From: Clostridiaceae bacterium
Lineage (GTDB): Bacteria; Bacillota; Clostridia; Lachnospirales; Lachnospiraceae
DNA length: 64,000 bases
Reading direction: 5' to 3'
Assembly: GCA_009911065.1 (NCBI GenBank)
Contig: QXWR01000024.1
Location: 19,418 to 83,417 of the forward strand
The position numbers and the translations under genes were made by a program. The notes below the pieces were generated by a model that was given only the letters and a program-made list of their open reading frames with translations, was not told the origin of the DNA and ran no database searches. Below are positions 52,117-60,047 of this stretch, piece after piece (within the stretch, counting starts at the first letter, position 1; every line of letters begins with the position of its first letter).

Positions 52117-53070
52117 ATGTGGGGTATGATTGCAACCTGGAGAATGGCAGCTGAGGGAGTTGCCAAAGGATGTGAGATGTTAAAAGAGAACGGAAATGCC
52201 GGGGATGCGGTGGAGACAGCAGTCCGTGAGGTGGAGGATTTCCCCTATTATAAATCTGTAGGTTATGGCGGACTTCCGAATGAGGAGATGGAAGTGGAGC
52301 TGGACGCAGCTTTTATGAATGGGGATACCTTTGACGTGGGAGCTGTGGCCGCACTGAAGGACTATGCCAATCCAGTATCCATTGCAAGACGTTTAAGCCG
52401 TGAAAAGGTAAACAGTATGTTGGTTGGGGAGGGCGCTGAAAAGTTTGCCCACAAAGAGGGATTTGAGCGCAAAAACATGCTGACTGACCGTGCAAAAGCC
52501 CATTACCGGAAGCGGGTAAAGGAAGTAAGCCAAACATTAAAACCATATTCTGGCCATGACACAGTTGGAATGGTGTGTCTGGATTCACAGGGAACCATGA
52601 CAGCAGCCACATCCACCAGCGGATTGTTTATGAAGAAAAAAGGCAGAGTAGGAGATTCTCCGATTGTGGGTTCTGGTTTTTATGCAGATTCCAGGATTGG
52701 CGGCGCAGCGGCTACTGGCCTTGGGGAAGACCTGATGAAGGGATGTATTTCTTATGAGATTGTACGTCTCATGGGGGAAGGGATGCATCCTCAACAAGCC
52801 TGCGAGAAGGCTGTGTCTAAACTGGACCGGGAATTGAAAGAACGTCGGGGAGAAGCTGGGGATTTGTCCCTGATTGCCATGAACCATAAGGGAGAATGGG
52901 GTGTGGCCACAAATATAGAAGGTTTTTCCATTGCTGTCTGCACAGAGAAACTGGATACCACCGTATATCTGGTGACACGTCAGGAAGACGGGCGCTGCAC
53001 TTTGGAGGTGGCGTCGGATGAGTGGATGGAGAACTACATGAAGACCAGGATGGCGCCAATCGAAGAATAA
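52117..53070 (+). CDS. Glycosylasparaginase-type Ntn hydrolase
   Basis: The 317-residue protein belongs to the asparaginase-2 family. It shows the self-cleavage site HDTVG with Thr149 as the new N-terminal nucleophile, and the oxyanion/substrate loop DSRIGGAAATGLGED. The family includes N4-(beta-N-acetylglucosaminyl)-L-asparaginase and isoaspartyl peptidase. No signal peptide is present, so it acts inside the cell. AAGGAGG precedes the ATG. Next to a PTS it could release an amino acid from a sugar-asparagine-like compound. Confidence 0.88.
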   Translation: MWGMIATWRMAAEGVAKGCEMLKENGNAGDAVETAVREVEDFPYYKSVGYGGLPNEEMEVELDAAFMNGDTFDVGAVAALKDYANPVSIARRLSREKVNSMLVGEGAEKFAHKEGFERKNMLTDRAKAHYRKRVKEVSQTLKPYSGHDTVGMVCLDSQGTMTAATSTSGLFMKKKGRVGDSPIVGSGFYADSRIGGAAATGLGEDLMKGCISYEIVRLMGEGMHPQQACEKAVSKLDRELKERRGEAGDLSLIAMNHKGEWGVATNIEGFSIAVCTEKLDTTVYLVTRQEDGRCTLEVASDEWMENYMKTRMAPIEE

Positions 53071-53098
53071 GGATTCGTTCAAAGGACAGGGGAGTTTT

Positions 53099-54223
53099 AT
53101 GGAAGATAGAATTCTAAAAGAGATCGAAGCTTTAAAAGAGTCCATGATAGATGGAATTTTAGAGTTGGTGAGGATTGACAGTGTAAAGGATACAGCCCAG
53201 GAGGGAGCGCCTTTTGGCCGTGGGGTTCGGACTGCTCTTGACACGGCTTTGGACATCAGCAGACGACTTGGTTTTTCCACACGGAATCTTGACAACTATA
53301 TTGGCTATGCAGAATATGGGCAGGGCGCAGATTATATCTGCGCCATCGGCCATGTGGACGTTGTGCCTGTGGGAGACGGCTGGAAACAGCCGCCTTTTAG
53401 CGGGTATGTGGAAAACGGCACCATTTACAGCAGGGGTATCCTGGATAATAAGGGTCCGATTATGGCTTGTCTGTATGGACTCTATGCCTTAAAACGGCTG
53501 GGATTTGAGCCAAAACATCAGATTCGCATTATTTTTGGATGCGATGAAGAATCTGGTTTTGGAGATTTGAAATACTATTTAGAAAAGGAAAAGCCTCCTG
53601 TTTATGGATTTACCCCGGACTGTAAATTTCCAGTGGTTTATGCGGAACGCGGACGGGCAGTTGTGCGGATAAATGGGTGGAAGGACGGGGAAGAAAACGG
53701 CCGTCTGGATGATTTCTTTGGATTTGTCACACAATATTTTATTGGGGCTAAAAACAATGGGGACCGCCTGGGCATTGATTTTGTCCATCCGGAATACGGA
53801 GTCATGGAGATGCGAAATTACAAGCTGTTCATGGAAGGAGAAATTCCTTGCTTTGAGGCTTCATTAAGCTATCCCAGCGGACACGAAATCGGAGAGATTC
53901 TGGAAAAAATCCAGGAAAAGGCAGGAAATCTTCCAGTAACTTTGGTTCACAATTACAATCCGGTGGTGTTTCAAAAAGAAAGTCCCATGATGGATGTGAT
54001 GAAGCGCAGCTATGAGAAGGTAACAGGACAAGACGGGACTCCTGTCACTACGACTGGCGGGACATACGCAAAAGCAATGCCAGGGATTGTTCCTTTTGGT
54101 CCCAGCTTTCCGGGACAAAAAGGGATTGGACATAATCCAAACGAGTGGATGACAATCGAAGATCTGGTGACAAATGCAAAGATTTATGCCCTTGCTTTGT
54201 ACCATTTGGGAATGCTTTCTTAG
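53099..54223 (+). CDS. Short M20-family dipeptidase
   Basis: This 374-residue metallopeptidase shows the M20 zinc motifs GHVDVVPVGDGW, GILDNKGP and GCDEESG, and a C-terminal GGTYAKAMP. It resembles the PepV/Sapep group but is about 90 residues shorter, mostly in the lid domain. It starts 28 bp after the Ntn hydrolase stop with AGGGGAG upstream. It may cleave dipeptides or acyl-amino acids produced by the pathway. Confidence 0.88.
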   Translation: MEDRILKEIEALKESMIDGILELVRIDSVKDTAQEGAPFGRGVRTALDTALDISRRLGFSTRNLDNYIGYAEYGQGADYICAIGHVDVVPVGDGWKQPPFSGYVENGTIYSRGILDNKGPIMACLYGLYALKRLGFEPKHQIRIIFGCDEESGFGDLKYYLEKEKPPVYGFTPDCKFPVVYAERGRAVVRINGWKDGEENGRLDDFFGFVTQYFIGAKNNGDRLGIDFVHPEYGVMEMRNYKLFMEGEIPCFEASLSYPSGHEIGEILEKIQEKAGNLPVTLVHNYNPVVFQKESPMMDVMKRSYEKVTGQDGTPVTTTGGTYAKAMPGIVPFGPSFPGQKGIGHNPNEWMTIEDLVTNAKIYALALYHLGMLS

Positions 54224-54274
54224 AAAGCAATAAAAAAGAACCAGAGGAGAACAACAGGAAAGGACCGGTGAAGG

Positions 54275-55042
54275 ATGAACAGAAACTATGTGGCAGAGAT
54301 ATGCTGTGGCAGCTTTTATGATGCAAAGCAGGCAGCTCTTGGCGGGGCAGAAAGAATTGAATTAAACAGCGGGCTGATGCTTGGCGGATTGACCCCTACC
54401 ATCTCAACCCTTTGTCTGGTAAAGGAGCAGTTTCCAAAGTTAAAGGTAGTTGCCATGGTGCGTCCCAGGGGCGCTGGGTTTTGTTATACGGAGGAAGATT
54501 TTCTGGTCATGGAACGAGAATGCCAAAATCTTTTGGAGCATGGGGCAGATGGCATTGCCTTTGGCTGTCTGAAAGAGGATGCATCTTTAGACCAGGAGAA
54601 GAATCAGAAACTGATAAAAATCATCAAAAGTTTTCATAAAGAAGCAGTGTTTCACCGTGCCTTTGACTGTTCGAAAGATCCTTGGGGGACCATGGAGCAG
54701 CTGATTCACTTAGGAGTGGACCGTGTGCTGACCAGTGGGTTAAAGGCAACCGCGCTAGAAGGGGCGGAGCTGATTGGGGAGCTTCAGAAACGTTTTGGCG
54801 ATCAGATTGAAATTCTGGCAGGAAGCGGGGTTAATGTAGTGAATGCCTGTGAACTGATGGAAAAGACAGGGATTTATCAGGTTCACAGTTCTTGTAAAGC
54901 ATGGAACACGGATCTTACCACAGTTGGAGAAAGTGTATCCTATAGCATTGCCTCCGGAGAGCGGGAACGCCAGTATGATGTGGTATCAAAAGATTTGGTA
55001 CAGGGGCTGGTGGAGAAAGTGGCAGTTTTTGGCAGAAAATAG
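54275..55042 (+). CDS. cutC: CutC-family TIM-barrel protein
   Basis: This 255-residue protein has the family hallmarks AERIELNSGLMLGGLTPT, MVRPRGAGFCY and FHRAFD. CutC was named for copper homeostasis, but that role is disputed and no metal genes are near. Its place among sugar and peptide genes suggests an enzyme step on a metabolite. AAGGA lies upstream of the ATG. Confidence 0.9.
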   Translation: MNRNYVAEICCGSFYDAKQAALGGAERIELNSGLMLGGLTPTISTLCLVKEQFPKLKVVAMVRPRGAGFCYTEEDFLVMERECQNLLEHGADGIAFGCLKEDASLDQEKNQKLIKIIKSFHKEAVFHRAFDCSKDPWGTMEQLIHLGVDRVLTSGLKATALEGAELIGELQKRFGDQIEILAGSGVNVVNACELMEKTGIYQVHSSCKAWNTDLTTVGESVSYSIASGERERQYDVVSKDLVQGLVEKVAVFGRK

Positions 55043-55081
55043 AAATGATTGTAAATGATTGTTTTTGAAGGAGATTTTGAG

Positions 55082-55954
55082 ATGTTAGCAAGATGGAAGC
55101 ATCATGTTGTGGTAAGACGGCTTATAACTCTTGGAGCTGTCTTTGCCTCGGCGTTTCTTCAGGCATATGCCATTCAGGTTTTTGTACGTCCAGCCAACCT
55201 TCTTTCCGGCGGATTTACCGGAGTGGCAATTTTGTTTGACGCCATAGCAGGGGTATATGGCAGAAGCTTTTCCATATCATTGGGAATGCTGGTGCTAAAT
55301 ATACCAGTTGCCCTTCTCTGTTGCAAGAGCATCAGTACATGGTTTACCTTCTTTTCCCTGCTGCAGGTATTTCTTGCCAGCTTCTTTCTGGAGGTTTTTC
55401 ATTTCAGCCCAATGTTTGATGATTTGATGCTGAATGTGGTTTTCGGCGGTTTTGCATATGGAATGTGTATTGTTGTGGCTTTGCGGGGAAATGCCTCCAC
55501 TGGCGGCACAGATTTTATCGCTCTTTTTGTCTCCAACAAGACAGGGCGTTCCATATGGGAATATGTGTTTGTGGGAAATGTAATGATACTCTGCATTTTT
55601 GGATATATTTCTGGCTGGCAGTATGCAGGTTATTCCATTATTTTCCAGTTTGTTTCTACCAAGACCATCTCAGCTTTCCATCACCGGTATGAGCGGGTGA
55701 CGCTTCAGGTGACGACAACAAAGGCAGAAGAAGTAATCCAGGAGTATGTCAGCAAATATCGTCATGGTATTTCCTGTGTGGAGGCCATGGGTGGTTACAG
55801 CAAGAAAAAAATGTACCTGCTTCATACCGTTGTATCGTCCTATGAGGCGGCGGAAATTGTAAGACTGATGCATTCAAAAGACCCAAATATTATTGTAAAC
55901 ATATTGAAAACGGAAAACTTTTTTGGCGGTTTTTATCAGGCGCCGCTTGATTAA
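55082..55954 (+). CDS. YitT-family membrane protein
   Basis: This 290-residue protein has five to six N-terminal membrane segments (pattern FLQAYAIQVFVRPANLLSGGFTG) and a C-terminal DUF2179 domain (about residues 205-290). The family is widespread in Firmicutes; its function is unknown and transport is suspected. ATG 55082 follows AAGGAG by eight bases and is preferred to ATG 55055. It sits between cutC and the HPr gene, in the same direction with short gaps. Confidence 0.85.
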   Translation: MLARWKHHVVVRRLITLGAVFASAFLQAYAIQVFVRPANLLSGGFTGVAILFDAIAGVYGRSFSISLGMLVLNIPVALLCCKSISTWFTFFSLLQVFLASFFLEVFHFSPMFDDLMLNVVFGGFAYGMCIVVALRGNASTGGTDFIALFVSNKTGRSIWEYVFVGNVMILCIFGYISGWQYAGYSIIFQFVSTKTISAFHHRYERVTLQVTTTKAEEVIQEYVSKYRHGISCVEAMGGYSKKKMYLLHTVVSSYEAAEIVRLMHSKDPNIIVNILKTENFFGGFYQAPLD

Positions 55955-55981
55955 ATCCTGGAACGACAAAGGAGAGACGAA

Positions 55982-56239
55982 ATGAAAACATTTGAATATA
56001 CCATTACGGACACAATGGGGATTCACGCCCGTCCGGCAGGTATGTTGGTGCAGGAGATCAGGAAATATAAGTCCAGAATTACATTGTCGGCAAAGGGAAG
56101 ATCTACAGACGGAAGAAAATTAATGGTAATTATGGGCATGGGGATAAAACAGGGGGATACGGTTATGGTTTCTGCGGAAGGGGAAGACGAAGAAGAGGCC
56201 ATTGCCGCATTGGAGCGGTTTTTTTCTTTAAATCTCTGA
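55982..56239 (+). CDS. HPr-like phosphocarrier with Lys46
   Basis: This 85-residue protein has the HPr active site GIHARPAG with His15, so it can take phosphate from Enzyme I and pass it to an EIIA. The regulatory site is changed: aligning GIKQGD with the usual GIAKGD puts Lys46 where HPr kinase normally phosphorylates Ser46. It would therefore escape CcpA-linked control. It may serve as a dedicated carrier for the PTS of this locus, with the general HPr encoded elsewhere. Confidence 0.88.
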   Translation: MKTFEYTITDTMGIHARPAGMLVQEIRKYKSRITLSAKGRSTDGRKLMVIMGMGIKQGDTVMVSAEGEDEEEAIAALERFFSLNL

Positions 56240-56256
56240 TTTTACGTTGCTCTTTT

Positions 56257-56297
56257 GGAAAAAATATATTATGATTAAGTCATAATATATTTTTTCC
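56257..56297. terminator. Perfect 18-bp inverted repeat before the PfkB gene
   Basis: GGAAAAAATATATTATGA is repeated inverted after a 5-nt spacer (TTAAG). The right arm ends in TTTTTTCC, 15 bp before the next start and right before its ribosome site. It may be a weak terminator of the HPr message, an operator, or both. Confidence 0.5.
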
Positions 56298-56312
56298 ATT
56301 GGAGGAGGAATT

Positions 56313-57272
56313 ATGAAGCGGTTATTGGCGATTGGAGAAGCATTGATTGATTTTATCCCTTCAGAGTCCGGGAAGGAGATGAAGAACGTATCTGCTTTTG
56401 CGCCGGCAGTAGGAGGAGCGCCGGCCAATGTGTGCGGGGCTTATGTAAAGCTGGGAGGAGAAGCATCCATGATTACTCAGCTTGGCGCAGACCCTTTTGG
56501 AGATAAGATTGCAGATGAGTTTGCTGCCTGCGGAATTGGCTGCGAATACATAAAAAGGACAACCACTGCAAACACCTCTTTAGCATTTGTGGCATTAAAA
56601 GAGGATGGGGACCGGGAATTTTCTTTTTACCGGAAACCAGGAGCAGATATGTTGATGGAGAAGTCAGATATTCAGAAAGAGTGGTTTTCCGATATATTCG
56701 GGCTGCATTTTTGTTCTGTGTCCCTGGGGGATTTTCCAATGAAAGAAGCTCACAGACAGGCAGTTCAGTATGCTTCCCAGGCAGGGGCGCTGGTCAGTTT
56801 TGACCCCAATTTACGGTTTGCCTTATGGGAAGATTTGGATGTTTTGAAAAAAGTAGTCCGTGAGTTTGCACCTATGGCTCATGTTCTGAAAATTTCGGAT
56901 GAGGAACTGGAATTTATTACCGGATGTACCGATATAAAGGACGCCATACCACAGCTTTTAACAGGTAACACTCAGTTGGTGATTTATACAAAAGGCTCAG
57001 AGGGGGCAGAGTGTTATACCCGTCATGCCCATGGATTTGCCCAGGGAATGAAAGTGAAAGCTGTAGATACAACTGGAGCTGGTGATGGGTTTATCGGTTC
57101 TCTCCTTTACTGTCTCTCAGCAGACGGCATAACCCCTTCTGGTCTGGATGCTTTGACAAAGGAACAGATGGAGCGTTATCTGACGTTTGCCAATAAGTTT
57201 TGCGGTAAGAGTGTAATGGGCCATGGCGCCATTGCATCTTATCCTACAATGGAAGAAATGAAAGAAAATTAA
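56313..57272 (+). CDS. PfkB-family carbohydrate kinase, fructokinase-like
   Basis: This 319-residue kinase has the PfkB N-terminal signature VGGAPANVCGAYVKLGG and the C-terminal DTTGAGDGFIGSL with the catalytic Asp. Overall it is closest to bacterial fructokinases. It ends the plus-strand region and is preceded by GGAGGAGG. In this setting it may phosphorylate a free sugar released by the glycosidase or hydrolase. Confidence 0.9.
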   Translation: MKRLLAIGEALIDFIPSESGKEMKNVSAFAPAVGGAPANVCGAYVKLGGEASMITQLGADPFGDKIADEFAACGIGCEYIKRTTTANTSLAFVALKEDGDREFSFYRKPGADMLMEKSDIQKEWFSDIFGLHFCSVSLGDFPMKEAHRQAVQYASQAGALVSFDPNLRFALWEDLDVLKKVVREFAPMAHVLKISDEELEFITGCTDIKDAIPQLLTGNTQLVIYTKGSEGAECYTRHAHGFAQGMKVKAVDTTGAGDGFIGSLLYCLSADGITPSGLDALTKEQMERYLTFANKFCGKSVMGHGAIASYPTMEEMKEN

Positions 57273-57559
57273 TCAATGAATAATTCAGGGCCGTTGATGA
57301 TAAATTGATATTTATCTGCGGCCCTTAAGGCGTTATCCGATATTTGATAACAGCCAAAATAAGAATCGTTTGTTATATTGACCCATTCTCTATGAAAATA
57401 GTGGTAATATAGAGTGCAATATTCGACAATAAAAGCTGGGGGGCGGCTATCATCAGAAATTAGAGATGACAGATATGGAGCAATATTGTTTAAAGGAGCT
57501 AATATCAACAATACTCTGATTATCTTTGAATACTTTATATTTTGCGCTATTAAATCCAT
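57269..57559 (-). CDS. Possible hypothetical protein
   Basis: A frame of 96 codons from an ATG at 57559 has a fairly natural residue mix, with no recognised domain. No good ribosome site precedes it. Its 3' end coincides with a strong hairpin behind the PfkB gene, which weakens the case. A longer version reaching 57706 would overlap the HIT gene. Apart from the hairpin, the region 57273-57677 shows nothing else. Confidence 0.3.
   Translation of the reverse strand: MDLIAQNIKYSKIIRVLLILAPLNNIAPYLSSLISDDSRPPAFIVEYCTLYYHYFHREWVNITNDSYFGCYQISDNALRAADKYQFIINGPELFID
57288..57326 (+). terminator. Hairpin behind the PfkB gene
   Basis: GGGCCG (57288-57293) pairs with CGGCCC (57319-57324), extended inside by ATAAAT/ATTTAT. 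It lies 15 bp after the kinase stop. The trailing T-run is short, so termination may be weak. Confidence 0.55.
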
Positions 57560-57677
57560 GACATTACCAACCCGACAATAAGATGATTTATAGAGTGGAA
57601 TACGGTTCTCGGTATTATTTTTAGGAGTCTTTTTGTGAGATTTTTTGCTAAAATAATATAAAAAAAGGAGGAATAGT

Positions 57678-58121
57678 ATGAAAGAGGATAATTGTATCTT
57701 TTGCAAGATTGCAAATGGCGAGATTCCCTCTGCAACTGTTTATGAGGATGAGGACTTTCGGGTAATTCTTGATATGGGACCAGCGTCAAAAGGTCATGGG
57801 CTTATTTTGCCAAAACACCATTTTAAAGATCTCTGTGAAGCAGATGAGAAAGTGGCAGCAAAACTGTTTCCTTTGGCAGGAAAGATTGGACACGCCATGA
57901 AAACAGGTCTTGGAGCCAGTGGATTTAATGTGGTGCAAAACAACGGCGCCAGCGCAGGACAAACGGTATTTCATCTCCATGTGCATGTTATTCCGCGCTA
58001 TGAGGGAGGTCCGGTAATGGTAAGCTGGACACCAGGCAAAGAGGATGGAAAAGAGCTGGAAAGAACAGCTGAGATCATTAAAGACGCATTGCACATGCAG
58101 AATGGAGACGATATAACGTGA
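57678..58121 (+). CDS. HIT-family nucleotide hydrolase
   Basis: This 147-residue protein has the histidine triad HLHVHVIPRY near residue 97 and the N-terminal CIFCKIANGEIPS block of the Hint/HIT branch. Such enzymes cleave AMP-lysine-like nucleotide conjugates. AAAGGAGG precedes the ATG. The sigma-factor gene starts inside its stop codon (GTGA), so the two are coupled. Confidence 0.93.
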   Translation: MKEDNCIFCKIANGEIPSATVYEDEDFRVILDMGPASKGHGLILPKHHFKDLCEADEKVAAKLFPLAGKIGHAMKTGLGASGFNVVQNNGASAGQTVFHLHVHVIPRYEGGPVMVSWTPGKEDGKELERTAEIIKDALHMQNGDDIT

Positions 58122-58693
58122 ATAACTATTCAGAAGAAGAGCAATTCGGCGCCTTTTTCAAAAGATATATGCCATTGGTGCGGATTGTTGCAAAGAACAA
58201 AGATATTCCAGTAGATGAGATTGATGATTTTGTTCAAGATACATTTGCTGCATATTTCTTTCATTATCCAATCGACTGGCCGGAAGGTCAAGTAAAAGCG
58301 ACATTATCAAAAATTGTAAGAAATCTTTGCGTGGATTATTACAGAAAACAGGAGGCACGTCCTGTAACTTATTACGATCCTGCAACCATTCAGGAATTGA
58401 TTTGCTGGCGTAGTCAAAAATATGGACGTGATAATCTAAGCATTTTCCTGGAACACCAGGAACTGGAAGAAGTGATACATGCCCTTTCGGAAATGAGAGA
58501 GGACTGGGTACAGGTGATCATGCTGAATATTATCGAAGGCAGGCCAATGTCTGAGGTAAGTGAAATCCTAGATATTAGCTCAGATGCGTGCAGGGCAAGA
58601 CTGTCAAGAGGAAGAAAACACTTGAGAAAAGTCCTAAGTCCAGAAGAACCAGAGAAATATCGTCCCTGTGGAAGGAGTAAAGCCTCTTTTTGA
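58118..58693 (+). CDS. ECF-like RNA polymerase sigma factor
   Basis: This 191-residue protein has sigma region 2 (about residues 15-80; IDDFVQDTFAAYF and IVRNLCVDYYRK) and region 4 (about 115-170; MSEVSEILDISSDACRARLSRGRKHL). The GTG start overlaps the HIT stop. No anti-sigma gene follows directly; the membrane protein at 60048, beyond the convergent murG, has a layout that could fill that role. Confidence 0.88.
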   Translation: MNNYSEEEQFGAFFKRYMPLVRIVAKNKDIPVDEIDDFVQDTFAAYFFHYPIDWPEGQVKATLSKIVRNLCVDYYRKQEARPVTYYDPATIQELICWRSQKYGRDNLSIFLEHQELEEVIHALSEMREDWVQVIMLNIIEGRPMSEVSEILDISSDACRARLSRGRKHLRKVLSPEEPEKYRPCGRSKASF

Positions 58694-58759
58694 TGCTTGA
58701 CAGAGAGGCCGGGGCCAGAAGCATAACCAAAATTTATTTTTGTTCTGTTTTGTAAAAGA

Positions 58760-58807
58760 GGCCCAAATATGCCTGAATCAGCAGGGGAAATCAGGTTCAT
58801 TTGGGCC
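58760..58807. terminator. Two-part hairpin between convergent genes
   Basis: The outer stem GGCCCAAAT/ATTTGGGCC (9 bp) encloses an inner stem CCTGA/TCAGG. It lies between the sigma-factor and murG stops. There is no long T-run on either side, so efficiency is uncertain. Confidence 0.5.
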
Positions 58808-58851
58808 AGATTTGTCAAAAACCGTCGGGGATTTCTGTGCCGGTTTTAAAA

Positions 58852-59919
58852 TTAGGTTTCTGCATAGCTGGCAATCAGATGGATGACTGTAGAAACCGCA
58901 TCTTTCAGGGTACTTTGTTCCATCGCTGTAATATAATTTTGACGGTTTTGATAAGTGGTTTCAATGGCGTCAAAAAGGGAGTCATCGGTCAGCTGTTCTT
59001 CTTCCAAAACTGTGGAAAAGCCTTGCTTTTCAAAGGAGCGGGCATTGAGAATCTGATCTCCACGGCTGGCGGAAGCAGAGAGGGGAATCAGCACATTGGG
59101 CTTTCTCAAAGCGAGAATCTCACAAATGGAGTTGGCTCCTGCACGGGATAAGATCAGATCAGCGGCAGCAAACAGGTGGCGCAGAGGAGTATCCACATAT
59201 TCATATTGTACATATCCGTTTTTTCCGATCAGGCTTTCATCCAGATTGCCCTTTCCGCAGATATGTATGATTTGATATGTTTTCAGAAGCTTAGGAAGAG
59301 CATTTCGCACAGCCCGGTTGACAGCAACCGACCCAAGGCTGCCGCCGATGACTAGGATCACAGGTCGGCTTGCAGAAAGGCCGGAATAATTGAGACCAGT
59401 AAGGCGATCTCCTTCCAACAGCTCTTTCCGAATAGGAGAACCAGTGAGAACGGCTTTTTCGGCAGGAAGGTAGGGCAAGGTTTCCGGAAAATTGCAGCAT
59501 ACTTTAGATGCAGATGGAATACAAATCTTGTTGGCCAATCCCGGCGTCATATCAGATTCATGGATAATGGTTGGGATTTTGTAATGCTTGGCTGCCAGAA
59601 CTACAGGAACAGAAACAAATCCACCTTTGGAAAACACAACGTCCGGGCGGTATTTTCGAATTAGGCGCAATGCCTGCCCACAGCCTTTTAATACACGAAA
59701 CGGATCTGAAAAGTTTTTCAGATCAAAATAACGGCGGAGTTTGCCGGAAGAAATGCCATCATAGGCAATACCGGCTCCTTCTACAAGTTTTCGTTCTATA
59801 CCATTATAAGAACCGATGTAGTGAATTTCATAGCCGCGTTCCTTGAGAGAAGGAAGAAGGGCCAAATTGGGGGTAACATGTCCGGCAGTTCCACCGCCGG
59901 TCAGGACGATTTTTTTCAT
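58852..59919 (-). CDS. murG: MurG, UDP-GlcNAc transferase for lipid II
   Basis: This 355-residue GT28 enzyme adds GlcNAc to lipid I at the inner membrane. It shows GGTAGHVTPN at residues 8-17, ILVIGGSLGSVAVN, and the donor site LSRAGANSICEIL. It is a single gene outside the usual mur/fts cluster. That is common in Clostridia, where a second MurG-like paralogue may exist; which one is essential cannot be told from this window. Confidence 0.9.
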   Translation of the reverse strand: MKKIVLTGGGTAGHVTPNLALLPSLKERGYEIHYIGSYNGIERKLVEGAGIAYDGISSGKLRRYFDLKNFSDPFRVLKGCGQALRLIRKYRPDVVFSKGGFVSVPVVLAAKHYKIPTIIHESDMTPGLANKICIPSASKVCCNFPETLPYLPAEKAVLTGSPIRKELLEGDRLTGLNYSGLSASRPVILVIGGSLGSVAVNRAVRNALPKLLKTYQIIHICGKGNLDESLIGKNGYVQYEYVDTPLRHLFAAADLILSRAGANSICEILALRKPNVLIPLSASASRGDQILNARSFEKQGFSTVLEEEQLTDDSLFDAIETTYQNRQNYITAMEQSTLKDAVSTVIHLIASYAET

Positions 59920-60047
59920 AAAAAGAAGCCTCCATTTGTATTGGATTTCGATTCTGCTGAAGAATCCGTTTATTTATTATAGTAACCATAACCGTAAAAA
60001 AGTCAACCCTCAATTCAGATAGAAAGTAAAGGAAGTTTTGGGGGAAA

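Noticed and set aside
54275..55042. Copper-resistance locus suggested by cutC
   Set aside because: No copper ATPase, chaperone or CsoR-type regulator is near, and the copper role of CutC is disputed.
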